Assembly: GCA_016765435.1 (NCBI GenBank)
Contig: JAESPY010000260.1
Location: 1 to 5,631 of the forward strand
Direction of reading: 5' to 3'
Length of the DNA stretch: 5,631 bases
Source of the DNA: Emcibacter sp.
Lineage (GTDB): Bacteria; Pseudomonadota; Alphaproteobacteria; Sphingomonadales; Emcibacteraceae
Under the pieces are notes generated by a model. The model made no database searches. It was given only the letters and a program-made list of their open reading frames with translations, and was not told the origin of the DNA. Below, piece after piece: positions 1 to 5,631 of the stretch; the first letter of the stretch is position 1, and each line of letters starts with the position of its first letter. Made by a program: the position numbers and the translations under genes.

Positions 1-775
1 CCAGCATGATCACAATCAGACTGAAATCCGATACCCGATGTTCCGCGCTCAACCCCGCCATGCCCGACAACAAGGCCGTAGCGTTGCTCGACGTCAGATT
101 AAACATGCGGTAACTGTCCGTGGGATTCGCCAGCATCAGCCATTTAACAAATGTGCCGCTTAGCATACCCTCACCGTCCGCCGCCAATAGTGCCAACAGC
201 CCCATATCATACAACAGAACAAATAACAGCCATATGCCGATGGCCAATGCCGCCGCCATGCCCCGCTCCCGAACCCATGTGCTAATCACATAACCGATAC
301 TCAGGAATATGGCTCCAAGCAGTGTAGAGGACAACAGCAGCCGCAAAAAACTGTCCCATTCCTGAGCCGCAAATCCGCCCTCTGCAGTAAAGGCAATGGC
401 GGCCCCGGCAACGCTGTACCCAATAACAATGGCAATGGTCAACAGGAACAGATGGCCAATGAATTTACCCAAAATCACCTCTGTTCGACTAACCGGGTGG
501 GTCAGCAACAGGATTAAAGTCCCCCGTTCGGCCTCCCCCACCACACTGTCATAGGCCAGCAACAAGGCGATCAAAGGAATGAAAAAGATGCTTAAAGAGG
601 ACAGGCTGACCACGGTCACGGCCAGCGGGCTAATACTTGTCGTACCCGTGGGCGCACTGCCCAAAAGGCTCAAGGTCAGGGCAAGCCCGGTCATCACCAG
701 TGTAATCATAACCACCCAGCGATTCCGGTAGCCATCACGGGCCTCTTTGGTGATAAGTGTCCAGAGTCTGTTCAT
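1..775 (-). CDS. nosY: NosY, ABC-2 type permease of the NosDFY system; C-terminus outside window
   Basis: NosY is the membrane subunit of NosDFY, which with NosF (ATPase) and NosD (periplasmic) matures the CuZ centre of N2O reductase. I translated all 258 visible codons and found no stop or frameshift. It begins M-N-R-L-W-T-L-I-T-K-E. Hydrophobic segments lie at about residues 20-39, 52-75, 105-130, 143-165, 173-199 and, starting at the edge, 251 onward, fitting six membrane spans. Family marks include the cytoplasmic loop D-S-V-V-G-E-A-E-R-G-T (76-86), T-H-P-V-S-R (92-97), G-K-F-I-G-H (103-108) and N-P-T-D-S-Y-R-M-F-N-L (217-227). Family proteins have about 275 residues, so only about 15-20 are missing at the left edge. 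Start choice rests on the ATGA overlap with nosF and the AGAAGG upstream. Unlike nosZ and nosF, the visible part is intact. Confidence 0.93.
   Translation of the reverse strand, partial: MNRLWTLITKEARDGYRNRWVVMITLVMTGLALTLSLLGSAPTGTTSISPLAVTVVSLSSLSIFFIPLIALLLAYDSVVGEAERGTLILLLTHPVSRTEVILGKFIGHLFLLTIAIVIGYSVAGAAIAFTAEGGFAAQEWDSFLRLLLSSTLLGAIFLSIGYVISTWVRERGMAAALAIGIWLLFVLLYDMGLLALLAADGEGMLSGTFVKWLMLANPTDSYRMFNLTSSNATALLSGMAGLSAEHRVSDFSLIVIML
772..775 (-). promoter_or_regulatory. nosF-nosY start/stop overlap (ATGA)
   Basis: The ATG of nosY (775-773) overlaps the TGA of nosF (774-772) in the common ATGA arrangement. A Shine-Dalgarno-like AGAAGG (790-785) lies 9 bases upstream. This allows nosY translation to be coupled to the downstream nosF segment. 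If ribosomes leave at the nosF ochre codon, nosY expression might fall through polarity unless they reinitiate. Confidence 0.75.
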
Positions 776-1365
776 TCCGCCAGCCCTTCTTTACGAGTAT
801 AGGCCATAAAGACCTGTTCAAGGCTCGGGTCATTAACTTCAATATCGGTAAACGGAATATCCAGTGCCATCAAGTCTTTCAGGAAAGGCACCTTTTGATC
901 CACTGGGCAGGAAAGCTGTGCCACGCCGTTGACAAGACATTTATCCCCGAAATGCGCCGTTAACGATGTCAGTGACTCCGCCGTAGCATGAATTGTAATT
1001 TCTGCGGGCAATCCGATATTCCGGCGCAAATCCGCGATCGTGCCTAAAGCCGCAAGCTTGCCCCGGTTCAGGATCGCCACCCGGTCGATGCGGCTGTCCA
1101 GTTCGGTCAGCGCATGGGATGAAATCACCACGGTCGCTCCGGCCAGCTTGGCCTCATTGATAATGCTGTAGACATTCTGACGCGAGGCCGGATCAAGACC
1201 CGATGTGGGTTCATCCAATATCAACAGGTCCGGGGTGCCAATCAAAGCCTGTGCCAGCCCAAGCCGTTGCCGCATGCCTTTGGAATAGGTGGAAATACGG
1301 TTATCCGCCGCCGGAGCAAGATCCACACGCCGAAATAGATCGTCCAACCCGTCCACAGAGACGCC
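772..1365 (-). CDS. nosF: NosF downstream portion: ABC signature, Walker B and C-terminal domain after the ochre codon
   Basis: This is the in-frame continuation after the TAA. A GTG at 1356 could restart translation, giving 194 residues with the signature, Walker B, D-loop, switch histidine and the NosF C-terminal region. Notably, TAAGG (1368-1364), which includes the premature stop itself, resembles a Shine-Dalgarno sequence and stands 7 bases before that GTG, so termination-reinitiation is plausible. Without Walker A in the same chain, an active ATPase would need the two fragments to associate, for which there is no evidence. Confidence 0.7.
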   Translation of the reverse strand, partial: GVSVDGLDDLFRRVDLAPAADNRISTYSKGMRQRLGLAQALIGTPDLLILDEPTSGLDPASRQNVYSIINEAKLAGATVVISSHALTELDSRIDRVAILNRGKLAALGTIADLRRNIGLPAEITIHATAESLTSLTAHFGDKCLVNGVAQLSCPVDQKVPFLKDLMALDIPFTDIEVNDPSLEQVFMAYTRKEGLAE

Positions 1366-1689
1366 TTACAAGCGAGCATAAAATTCCAGCGTTTCCCGGC
1401 CCGTCATATTATTCTGGAACAACACCTGTTCCGGTAAAAAACCAATGGCCGCGCGCACCCGGTTAAAAGATGCCGTCAAAGGGTCATGGCCCATGACCGT
1501 CACCGTGCCATCGGTGGGCCGCACCAACCCGAGGATCATCTTAATCAATGTGCTTTTTCCGGCCCCGTTATGGCCGACCAGTGCAAGACATTCCCCCGGC
1601 GAAACCACAAGGTCAACCGCATCAACGGCTTTGGTTTGACCATAGTCTTTTGAAACTGACATCAGTTCTATATTTGACTTCACATGCAT
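1366..1689 (-). CDS. nosF: NosF upstream portion: Walker A and Q-loop, ending at the premature ochre codon
   Basis: If the TAA at 1368-1366 terminates normally, this 107-residue fragment is made. It contains Walker A (G39-T47) and the Q-loop (Q88) and stops within the helical subdomain, shortly after N-M-T-G-R-E-T-L-E-F-Y-A-R-L. It lacks the signature and Walker B, so ATP hydrolysis is not expected. It would probably be unstable. Confidence 0.75.
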   Translation of the reverse strand: MHVKSNIELMSVSKDYGQTKAVDAVDLVVSPGECLALVGHNGAGKSTLIKMILGLVRPTDGTVTVMGHDPLTASFNRVRAAIGFLPEQVLFQNNMTGRETLEFYARL

Positions 1690-1691
1690 TA
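1687..1691 (-). promoter_or_regulatory. nosD-nosF stop/start overlap (TAATG)
   Basis: The TAA of nosD (1691-1689) shares its last A with the ATG of nosF (1689-1687). No strong Shine-Dalgarno sequence precedes this ATG; the upstream bases include only a weak GAG. nosF translation probably depends on ribosomes finishing nosD. Confidence 0.75.
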
Positions 1692-2960
1692 CTCAAAACT
1701 CATATTTTTTGGTATTTTCATCAATGGTGCACTATCCACCACACCACCGGGATGCAGAGCAGGAAAGGCCGATTGCGCCCATTTTAAAACCTGAACCGCC
1801 GGGCTGTTCACCAACAGCTTTGCCGATGGATACCGCCATAAAATCTGGTCTGTCAAGTCATTTGGCCAGTAAATACTGTCGGCGATACCATCCCCGTCCA
1901 TGTCAAAGGCCGCATTATCGCTCCAGTAATTGCCCCGGCCATCCTTTGACCATTCCAGCCAGCGGGTGCCAACATATTTAACCTGTGTTTTATTTTCGAC
2001 AAAAGCATTGCCTGTGATGTCATTTTTTTCGGACCCGGCGGTAAATTGCACACCGATATCACAGCCTGAAAACAAATTTCCCTGAATGATATTGCGGTTG
2101 GAATTATAGATGAATATACATTTCTCCGGCCCGCCAGTCACTCTGTTGTTCAGGACTTTAATCCTATTGGCATAATTAAACAATATGCCCCGTTCCTTGT
2201 CATTTATCGACTGATTCCCGATCATATCCACATGGGTAGAGAACATGATCGCATAGCCAATATCATTGCCGCGCGAGATATTATCCACCACTTTGCTTTT
2301 ATTGGTATACATATAATGGACCGCAAACCGCACATCATGGAGTATGTTGCGCCGGAAGATGTTGTTCTTGCTGGTGGTGACAAAAATGCCGTCCCGACCA
2401 AACTGGATATCATTATCCTCGACAATGGCACCGGGCGCATTCCATATCTGCACCCCGTTACCGCGCTCATTCACCCGCATGTCCTGACGGCCTCGGATGA
2501 TATTACGGCGGACAATGGCGTCATTTGCCCCCCAAATATAAACCCCAATCAGATTATTGGATATTCTATTGTCTTCGACAATGGCTCCGGTGGCTTTTTT
2601 TGAAAGAAAAACACCGGAATCCTGCGTTTCCAGCAAAAGCCCGGACCCGGTGATGGTCAAACCCGACAAGGTGACACCGAGAGATTTCACCGTAATCACA
2701 TTGCCCGATCCGTTGCCTTTAATAATCACGCCCGGTCCACCGATGATTTTCACTGGCTTTAACAGCAACAATGGTCCGGCATAGGTTCCCGCAGACAGTA
2801 AAAGACTGTCCCCGGCCTCGGCATTCTCAAGGGCAAGCTGAAGATTTTCCGTGACCGTAATATCCTTGGCAAGGGCCGGAAGGATAGCGCACAGAAGGAA
2901 GGATGCGGCAAAGATCACCTTCGCCGCACCCCCTATTTTTTGTGATAAATTATACCACAT
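1689..2960 (-). CDS. nosD: NosD, periplasmic beta-helix maturation protein for the CuZ site of NosZ
   Basis: NosD is the periplasmic partner of the NosFY ABC transporter and is needed to assemble the CuZ sulfide cluster of N2O reductase. The protein has 423 residues, the family's normal length, with no internal stop. A Sec signal is visible: K8, hydrophobic residues 13-30, likely cleavage after A-L-A31. From about residue 60 to 330 it is a right-handed parallel beta-helix of the CASH/NosD type, seen as repeated turns such as G-V-Y-I-W-G, I-V-E-D-N, I-F-R-R-N-I and N-I-I-Q-G-N. The C-terminal block with [16 protein letters not shown] and [16 protein letters not shown] is diagnostic of NosD. 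The ATG at 2960 lies inside the 3' end of nosZ and has only a weak ribosome binding site, so translation is probably coupled to nosZ. A GTG at 2918 is possible but would lose the positive n-region of the signal. The TAA stop shares one base with the nosF ATG. Confidence 0.94.
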   Translation of the reverse strand: MWYNLSQKIGGAAKVIFAASFLLCAILPALAKDITVTENLQLALENAEAGDSLLLSAGTYAGPLLLLKPVKIIGGPGVIIKGNGSGNVITVKSLGVTLSGLTITGSGLLLETQDSGVFLSKKATGAIVEDNRISNNLIGVYIWGANDAIVRRNIIRGRQDMRVNERGNGVQIWNAPGAIVEDNDIQFGRDGIFVTTSKNNIFRRNILHDVRFAVHYMYTNKSKVVDNISRGNDIGYAIMFSTHVDMIGNQSINDKERGILFNYANRIKVLNNRVTGGPEKCIFIYNSNRNIIQGNLFSGCDIGVQFTAGSEKNDITGNAFVENKTQVKYVGTRWLEWSKDGRGNYWSDNAAFDMDGDGIADSIYWPNDLTDQILWRYPSAKLLVNSPAVQVLKWAQSAFPALHPGGVVDSAPLMKIPKNMSFE

Positions 2961-3259
2961 ACAATAATGCCATATTTTGGCTCAACCAACATCCGGCCAC
3001 GCATTTCCATATGGAGCGCATGACAGAACCACTGGCAATAGGACCAATGAACACCGGGAGAATCCGCTACGAAGGTCACGGATGCACTACCCTGCGGCGG
3101 CACTTCCATGGCAATCCCGTAATTGGACAGAGAGAACCCATGTGTGAGGTCATCCACATCATCAATATTGGTGATAATCATCGTGACTTCATCGCCCTGC
3201 TTGACGGTGAATTTCTCCAGTGAGAAGCTCGGGGCCTGTGAGTACATATAGACTCGGAC
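2933..3259 (-). CDS. nosZ: NosZ downstream portion: CuA cupredoxin domain after the amber codon
   Basis: This frame continues nosZ directly after the TAG. The first possible restart is ATG at 3247, five codons on, giving 104 residues. The domain is complete: H574 in T-H-G-F, then C609-x-W611-x-C613-x3-H617-x2-M620 in the whole-gene numbering, the six CuA ligands. Made alone it would have no signal peptide and would stay in the cytoplasm, so a working role as a separate protein is unlikely. No good ribosome binding site precedes the ATG. The last residues after R-M-L-V-E-P-K form a 13-residue tail (Y-G-I-I-V-C and on) that overlaps nosD by 28 bases. This domain resembles subunit II of cytochrome oxidase, but the flanking residues are NosZ. 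Confidence 0.8.
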   Translation of the reverse strand, partial: VRVYMYSQAPSFSLEKFTVKQGDEVTMIITNIDDVDDLTHGFSLSNYGIAMEVPPQGSASVTFVADSPGVHWSYCQWFCHALHMEMRGRMLVEPKYGIIVCGIIYHKK

Positions 3260-4861
3260 CTAGTTGCCATCCCGGATGACACCATCGGCCTCATCCAAAC
3301 TTTCGAAACCGTCTTTTTTGGCCTGAGCCGCCAAATCCGCAAAATACGGATGATCATGACCATAAGCATTCAAAGGATTAACCAATGACCGGTGAACCAT
3401 AATACAATCATGGGGTTCGGCAAACGTCGGACTGTCATGGACGATCTTCATCTCATCCCCGGAGATATCGATCAACTGATCATTTTCCGGTTTCAAAGGA
3501 CCCACATTTATAAAGCGGTCCTTGGAGAATTTATTAAGAGAAACCAACCATTTACCATCAGCATCTTTGGTTTCACCCATGGTCGTATGGTTATGACCCG
3601 GTTGATAATGCACATCCAGTTTCTGAATAATCGGGTCAACATCTTTCCCGGCATATTTCTGAATGGCTTTTTTAATGTCCCATTTGCAAATCTGACTGTC
3701 GAGGAACAATGTGGTATAGGCATTCCCCCGATTATCAAAGGCCGTATGAAGCGGGCCAAGACCCAATTGTGGTTCGGCAACAATCACATCCCGTGGTTTG
3801 ATCTTGTCTTTAAACAGGTCCGGCAGTTTGCGTACATCCATCACTGAAACCGTCGGGGACAATTTACCGTTAATCATAACATGATGACCATCTGGGCAGG
3901 TATTGATCCCATGAGGGCTGTTGGATATGGGAATATAACGGGTATATTTTGATCCCTTGCGCCCGTCTAATACTGGCACATCCCCATCATAGATTTTAAA
4001 GTCTCCGGCTTTGACGCCTTTTTCAATGGCTGCAATATCAAAAACAACGACCCAATCCTGTTCATTGGAGGTCATTTCCGCCAATGTAACGCCTTCTTCT
4101 GAGTTATAACAGGTGGAGAAAGCATATTTTCCCTGATAATCCGCATCGGTATTATCCAGATTACCATCAACCATTACTTGCCAGGACACTTTCATTGTGT
4201 CGCCGTCAATGGCGGTAAAGATAGCATGGTATTTACTGGGATCATCCAGCACAGTGCCATCATTAGGCAACGGCACCCGATGTTCACCATTGGCAAAAAT
4301 ATAGCCTGTACGGGGATATTTCTGCGGACGCAGTCCATGAATATCCGCAGCATTAGGAATGGATATAATTTTATCCACTTTCATAATATCACAGCGGATA
4401 CGAGCCACACGGGTATTGGCCTTGTCATTGACAAAAATATACCGACCATCATAGGCCCCGTCCGTGAAAGACATATGGGGATGGTGGGTATCGCCATTTT
4501 TAGGGAAACCACCTTTGTCAGCCCAGAATTCTTTTTCCTGAGGCAACATATTTTCTGTCAGTATCTTGATACTTTCATTGGTACGGCCCCAACCGGTGGC
4601 ACTACATTGGTTGAAAACCGGAATACGCATCATTTCCCGCATGGACGGCACACCAACGATCCGAATTTCGCCGGACTGGCCCCCGCTCCAGAAACCATAA
4701 TATTCGTCCAGATCTCCCGGACCAACCTCATTTTTGCCTTTGGCTTGTGCCGTTTGTGGCAACATGGCGCCGACACCCATCATGCCGATACCTGCCGCAA
4801 GGGCGGACCCGCCCAACACGGAACGTCTGGAAAATCCAGACTTTTTGGATTCTTCTGTCAT
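3260..4861 (-). CDS. nosZ: NosZ upstream portion: Tat signal and CuZ propeller, ending at the premature amber codon
   Basis: This is the product expected if the TAG at 3262-3260 terminates normally: 533 residues with an intact Tat signal and all seven CuZ histidines, but no CuA domain. In the NosZ dimer the CuA site of one subunit faces the CuZ site of the other and passes electrons to it, so this fragment could not turn over N2O with its normal donor. It ends exactly at the propeller-cupredoxin linker, so the truncated propeller might still fold. Gene-callers are likely to annotate this as a complete but short nosZ. Confidence 0.8.
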   Translation of the reverse strand: MTEESKKSGFSRRSVLGGSALAAGIGMMGVGAMLPQTAQAKGKNEVGPGDLDEYYGFWSGGQSGEIRIVGVPSMREMMRIPVFNQCSATGWGRTNESIKILTENMLPQEKEFWADKGGFPKNGDTHHPHMSFTDGAYDGRYIFVNDKANTRVARIRCDIMKVDKIISIPNAADIHGLRPQKYPRTGYIFANGEHRVPLPNDGTVLDDPSKYHAIFTAIDGDTMKVSWQVMVDGNLDNTDADYQGKYAFSTCYNSEEGVTLAEMTSNEQDWVVVFDIAAIEKGVKAGDFKIYDGDVPVLDGRKGSKYTRYIPISNSPHGINTCPDGHHVMINGKLSPTVSVMDVRKLPDLFKDKIKPRDVIVAEPQLGLGPLHTAFDNRGNAYTTLFLDSQICKWDIKKAIQKYAGKDVDPIIQKLDVHYQPGHNHTTMGETKDADGKWLVSLNKFSKDRFINVGPLKPENDQLIDISGDEMKIVHDSPTFAEPHDCIMVHRSLVNPLNAYGHDHPYFADLAAQAKKDGFESLDEADGVIRDGN

Positions 4862-4867
4862 AACTTT

Positions 4868-4872
4868 CTCCT
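4868..4872 (-). promoter_or_regulatory. Ribosome binding site that fixes the nosZ start
   Basis: AGGAG sits 6 bases upstream of the ATG at 4861. This supports starting NosZ at [13 protein letters not shown], which places the twin arginines at residues 12-13. A longer frame opening with TTG at 4960 has no such site and would put about 33 unrelated residues ahead of the Tat signal. Confidence 0.85.
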
Positions 4873-4891
4873 GTTTAAAAAATATATCCCC

Positions 4892-4919
4892 GAAATCCAG
4901 CTTCCTACGTCCAGATTTC
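4892..4919 (-). repeat. Short inverted repeat in the nosZ leader
   Basis: GAAATC (4919-4914 on the minus strand) is mirrored by GATTTC (4897-4892), separated by 16 bases that also contain a repeated CTGGA. It lies 19 bases upstream of the nosZ ribosome binding site. It could be a weak RNA stem or a protein-binding site. It matches no regulator site I know, and 6-bp arms can arise by chance. Confidence 0.25.
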
Positions 4920-4978
4920 AAGTCTTCTCCGTAATTAAGGTCCGATGACAACAACGCCAAATTCGGCTCCCCTTACAT

Positions 4979-5010
4979 ATTGGACCAGCCCAGCAATGAC
5001 CGGTCCCAAT
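4979..5010 (-). other. Hairpin just downstream of nosR
   Basis: ATTGG-G-ACC (5010-5002) pairs with GGTCCAAT (4986-4979): an 8-bp stem with one bulged G and a 15-base loop, starting 8 bases after the nosR stop. There is no T-tract after it, so it is not a canonical intrinsic terminator. It may be an mRNA processing or stabilising element that lets nosZ accumulate independently of nosR, but that role is inferred from position only. Confidence 0.4.
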
Positions 5011-5017
5011 CTCGTCT

Positions 5018-5631
5018 TTAGTCTCCTATTTCTCTGGTCTGATTTAATTTGCGTGTCTTATGCAATGTCTCTTTTCTAACCTTGGTTATTTTATGGATCA
5101 TCACCGGACAAACTTTTTCATCAACGTAAGTCTGCTGACAGGCCATGCAATGCAAACATTCATTGGGATTAATATTGCCTTTGGGATCAATGGCCTGAAC
5201 CATGCATTCCTTGGCGCATATATGACAAGGGTCGCCGCAATTCCGATATCGCTTCAGCCAGTTGAACATGGCAAGCTTACCCGGGATGGCCAGTGCCGCG
5301 CCCAATGGACAAAGATAACGACAATAGAACCGCTCAATGAACAAGCCCGCCCCCAGCAAAACAACCACAAACAGAATATAAGGCCAACTGCGCATGAATT
5401 TCAGAACAATCGCCGTCTTGAATGGCTCGATTTCCGCCAGATGCTCGGCCATATTCAGGGAGTAAACCGACATCCCCAACAGCCCAAGGAAGATCATATA
5501 TTTCAGTGGCCATAGCCGTTCATGCAACCACCAGGGCAACGTGATCTGTGGTACTTTGAAATATCTGGCGATCTTGTTGGTCAATTCCTGCAAGGCTCCG
5601 AACGGACATAACCAACCACAATAAGCTCCCC
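5018..5631 (-). CDS. nosR: NosR, C-terminal part (membrane flavo-iron-sulfur protein of N2O respiration); 5' end outside window
   Basis: NosR is a polytopic inner-membrane protein needed for nosZ expression and for electron supply to N2O reductase. About 203 residues are visible, read in frame from the right edge with no internal stop to a TAA at 5020-5018. The fragment opens inside the first CxxxCP motif (Y-C-G-W-L-C-P-F-G). Two hydrophobic segments follow (about fragment residues 44-60 and 82-98), then a second CxxxCP motif (Y-C-R-Y-L-C-P, Cys103/Cys107). Next come two ferredoxin-like clusters: C131-x3-C135-x2-C138-x3-C142 and C158-x2-C161-x2-C164 with a later C174-P. This order is typical of the NosR C-terminus. 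Family members have roughly 700 or more residues, so the signal peptide and the periplasmic FMN-binding domain lie beyond the edge. A TTG at 5593 would give a shorter frame, but the frame continues upstream with conserved NosR sequence, so it is not a start. The homologue NapH shares the CxxxCP and ferredoxin layout, but the nosZ neighbour favours NosR. Confidence 0.95.
   Translation of the reverse strand, partial: GAYCGWLCPFGALQELTNKIARYFKVPQITLPWWLHERLWPLKYMIFLGLLGMSVYSLNMAEHLAEIEPFKTAIVLKFMRSWPYILFVVVLLGAGLFIERFYCRYLCPLGAALAIPGKLAMFNWLKRYRNCGDPCHICAKECMVQAIDPKGNINPNECLHCMACQQTYVDEKVCPVMIHKITKVRKETLHKTRKLNQTREIGD

Larger units (their letters stand above)
772..1689 (-). pseudogene. nosF: NosF, ABC-type ATPase of the NosDFY system, interrupted by an in-frame TAA at codon 108
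   Basis: NosF is the cytoplasmic ATPase that drives NosDFY in maturing the CuZ site of N2O reductase. The full frame spans 305 positions, the usual NosF size. The motifs are in order: Walker A G-H-N-G-A-G-K-S-T (39-47), Q-loop Q88 in F-L-P-E-Q, signature Y-S-K-G-M-R-Q-R (135-142), Walker B L-L-I-L-D-E-P (155-161) with E160, D-loop S-G-L-D (163-166) and switch H192. Codon 108 (1368-1366) is TAA in Y-A-R-L-stop-G-V-S, a place where lysine is expected; AAA to TAA is one base change. No frameshift is seen and the frame resumes in register with conserved sequence. Termination would separate Walker A from the signature and Walker B, so no functional ATPase could form. This is the second gene in the operon broken in this way. 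It overlaps nosD by one base and nosY by four. The broken reading frame is certain as given; whether it reflects the living genome is not. Confidence 0.92.
2933..4861 (-). pseudogene. nosZ: Nitrous oxide reductase NosZ (clade I, Tat-exported), interrupted by an in-frame TAG at codon 534
   Basis: NosZ is the periplasmic homodimeric copper enzyme that reduces N2O to N2. The full frame has 642 positions, close to the usual length. A Tat signal comes first (F-S-R-R-S-V-L-G-G, residues 10-18, hydrophobic stretch to about 33, likely cleavage after A-Q-A40). A seven-bladed propeller holds all CuZ ligands by motif: H126-H127, H175, H317, H372, H423 and H484. After the linker, a cupredoxin domain holds all CuA ligands: H574, C609, W611, C613, H617 and M620. 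These correspond to the Pseudomonas stutzeri ligands with offsets of 3 to 10. Codon 534 (3262-3260) is TAG in G-N-stop-V-R-V-Y-M, where the family, from memory, has lysine; AAG to TAG is a single change. No frameshift accompanies it. Ordinary termination would remove the whole CuA electron-entry domain and abolish activity. The gene is therefore a recent pseudogene, a sequencing error, or a gene read through by suppression. The true stop is TAG at 2935-2933, inside nosD. Confidence 0.93.
4862..5017 (-). promoter_or_regulatory. nosR-nosZ intergenic region (nosZ leader)
   Basis: This is the only gap of note in the window, 156 bases between the nosR stop and the nosZ start. It contains a hairpin right after nosR, a second inverted repeat, an AT-rich stretch (4874-4887) and the nosZ ribosome binding site. 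I looked for an FNR/Anr/NnrR-type box (TTGAT-N4-ATCAA) and found none, and no convincing sigma-70 pair either; the best candidates match only about half of the -10 consensus. nosZ may therefore be transcribed with nosR, or from a promoter not recognisable by eye. Many denitrifiers do have a nosZ-proximal promoter, so its absence is not proven. Confidence 0.5.

Noticed and set aside
772..1689. Frameshift as the cause of the nosF break
   Set aside because: The codons before and after the stop are in the same register (codons 107 and 109 flank it), so it is a pure nonsense change. The same holds for nosZ.
1853..2603. Shorter frames on both strands across nosD (for example 2232-2603 plus, 1853-2062 and 2222-2470 minus)
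   Set aside because: All are out of frame with, or antisense to, the continuous NosD coding sequence and show no family signature.
1980..2640. Repetitive AAT/ATT-rich pattern in nosD as a DNA repeat or CRISPR-like array
   Set aside because: The periodicity is at protein level (beta-helix turns with N-x-I and N-I-I patterns). No identical DNA repeats with regular spacers are present.
1366..3262. Complete reassignment of TAA and TAG to an amino acid in this organism
   Set aside because: nosR and nosD end naturally with TAA at the expected family length, and nosZ ends with TAG. Reading through nosR would add about 32 meaningless residues. Only partial suppression remains possible.
3260..3262. 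Amber codon encoding pyrrolysine or another special residue in NosZ
   Set aside because: No NosZ cofactor or catalytic role is known at this linker position, and the parallel event in nosF is TAA, which pyrrolysine does not use.
4178..4948. A long open frame of 256 codons on the plus strand opposite nosZ
   Set aside because: It lies antisense to strongly conserved NosZ sequence, has no recognisable domain, and is rich in His, Ile and Thr as expected from the complement of NosZ codons.
4862..4960. Extension of NosZ to a TTG at 4960
   Set aside because: It has no ribosome binding site, and the added 33 residues would precede a complete Tat signal. The ATG at 4861 has AGGAG at the right distance.
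4956..4967. Near-palindrome GCCAAATTCGGC in the nosZ leader as a defined operator
   Set aside because: It is imperfect (10 of 12 bases symmetric), matches no regulator site I recognise, and such short palindromes occur by chance.

Overview
The window carries most of a clade I (Tat-exported) nitrous oxide reductase cluster, entirely on the minus strand. Transcription runs from the right edge to the left: 3' part of nosR, then nosZ, nosD, nosF and the 5' part of nosY. The nosRZDFY order, the Tat signal on NosZ and motifs such as the CuA segment around [12 protein letters not shown] indicate a denitrifying or N2O-respiring proteobacterium. The wording of the CuA domain resembles alphaproteobacterial NosZ as I recall it. 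Base composition looks moderate by eye, so a high-GC soil genus is less likely than a moderate-GC, perhaps marine or aquatic lineage. The genus cannot be named from this window.

Layout from the right edge: nosR C-terminus (5631-5018), with two CxxxCP motifs and ferredoxin-type cysteine clusters; a 156-base gap (5017-4862) holding a hairpin, an inverted repeat and a strong ribosome binding site; nosZ (4861-2933); nosD (2960-1689), overlapping the nosZ end by 28 bases; nosF (1689-772), sharing one base with nosD; and nosY (775 to the left edge), sharing four bases with nosF. The genes are packed and probably translationally coupled. The strand opposite holds only shadow reading frames. I see no RNA gene, mobile element or CRISPR array.

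Together the genes encode the N2O-reducing system. NosZ is the periplasmic copper enzyme that reduces N2O to N2. NosR is the membrane flavo-iron-sulfur protein needed for nosZ expression and electron supply. NosD, NosF and NosY form the periplasmic beta-helix protein, ATPase and permease of the ABC machine that matures the CuZ site.

The striking observation is that two of these genes are broken by in-frame stop codons while their reading frames are otherwise intact. In nosZ a TAG (3262-3260) falls between the CuZ propeller, with all seven His ligands present upstream, and the CuA domain, with all six ligands present downstream. In nosF a TAA (1368-1366) falls between the Q-loop and the ABC signature. 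Both appear to replace lysine codons by the same A-to-T change at the first codon position (AAG to TAG, AAA to TAA). Read conventionally, neither NosZ nor NosF would be functional. The pattern may mean recent inactivation, sequence error, or suppression/readthrough by a lysine-inserting suppressor tRNA; the window alone cannot decide. A general code change is unlikely because nosR and nosD end in TAA and nosZ ends in TAG.
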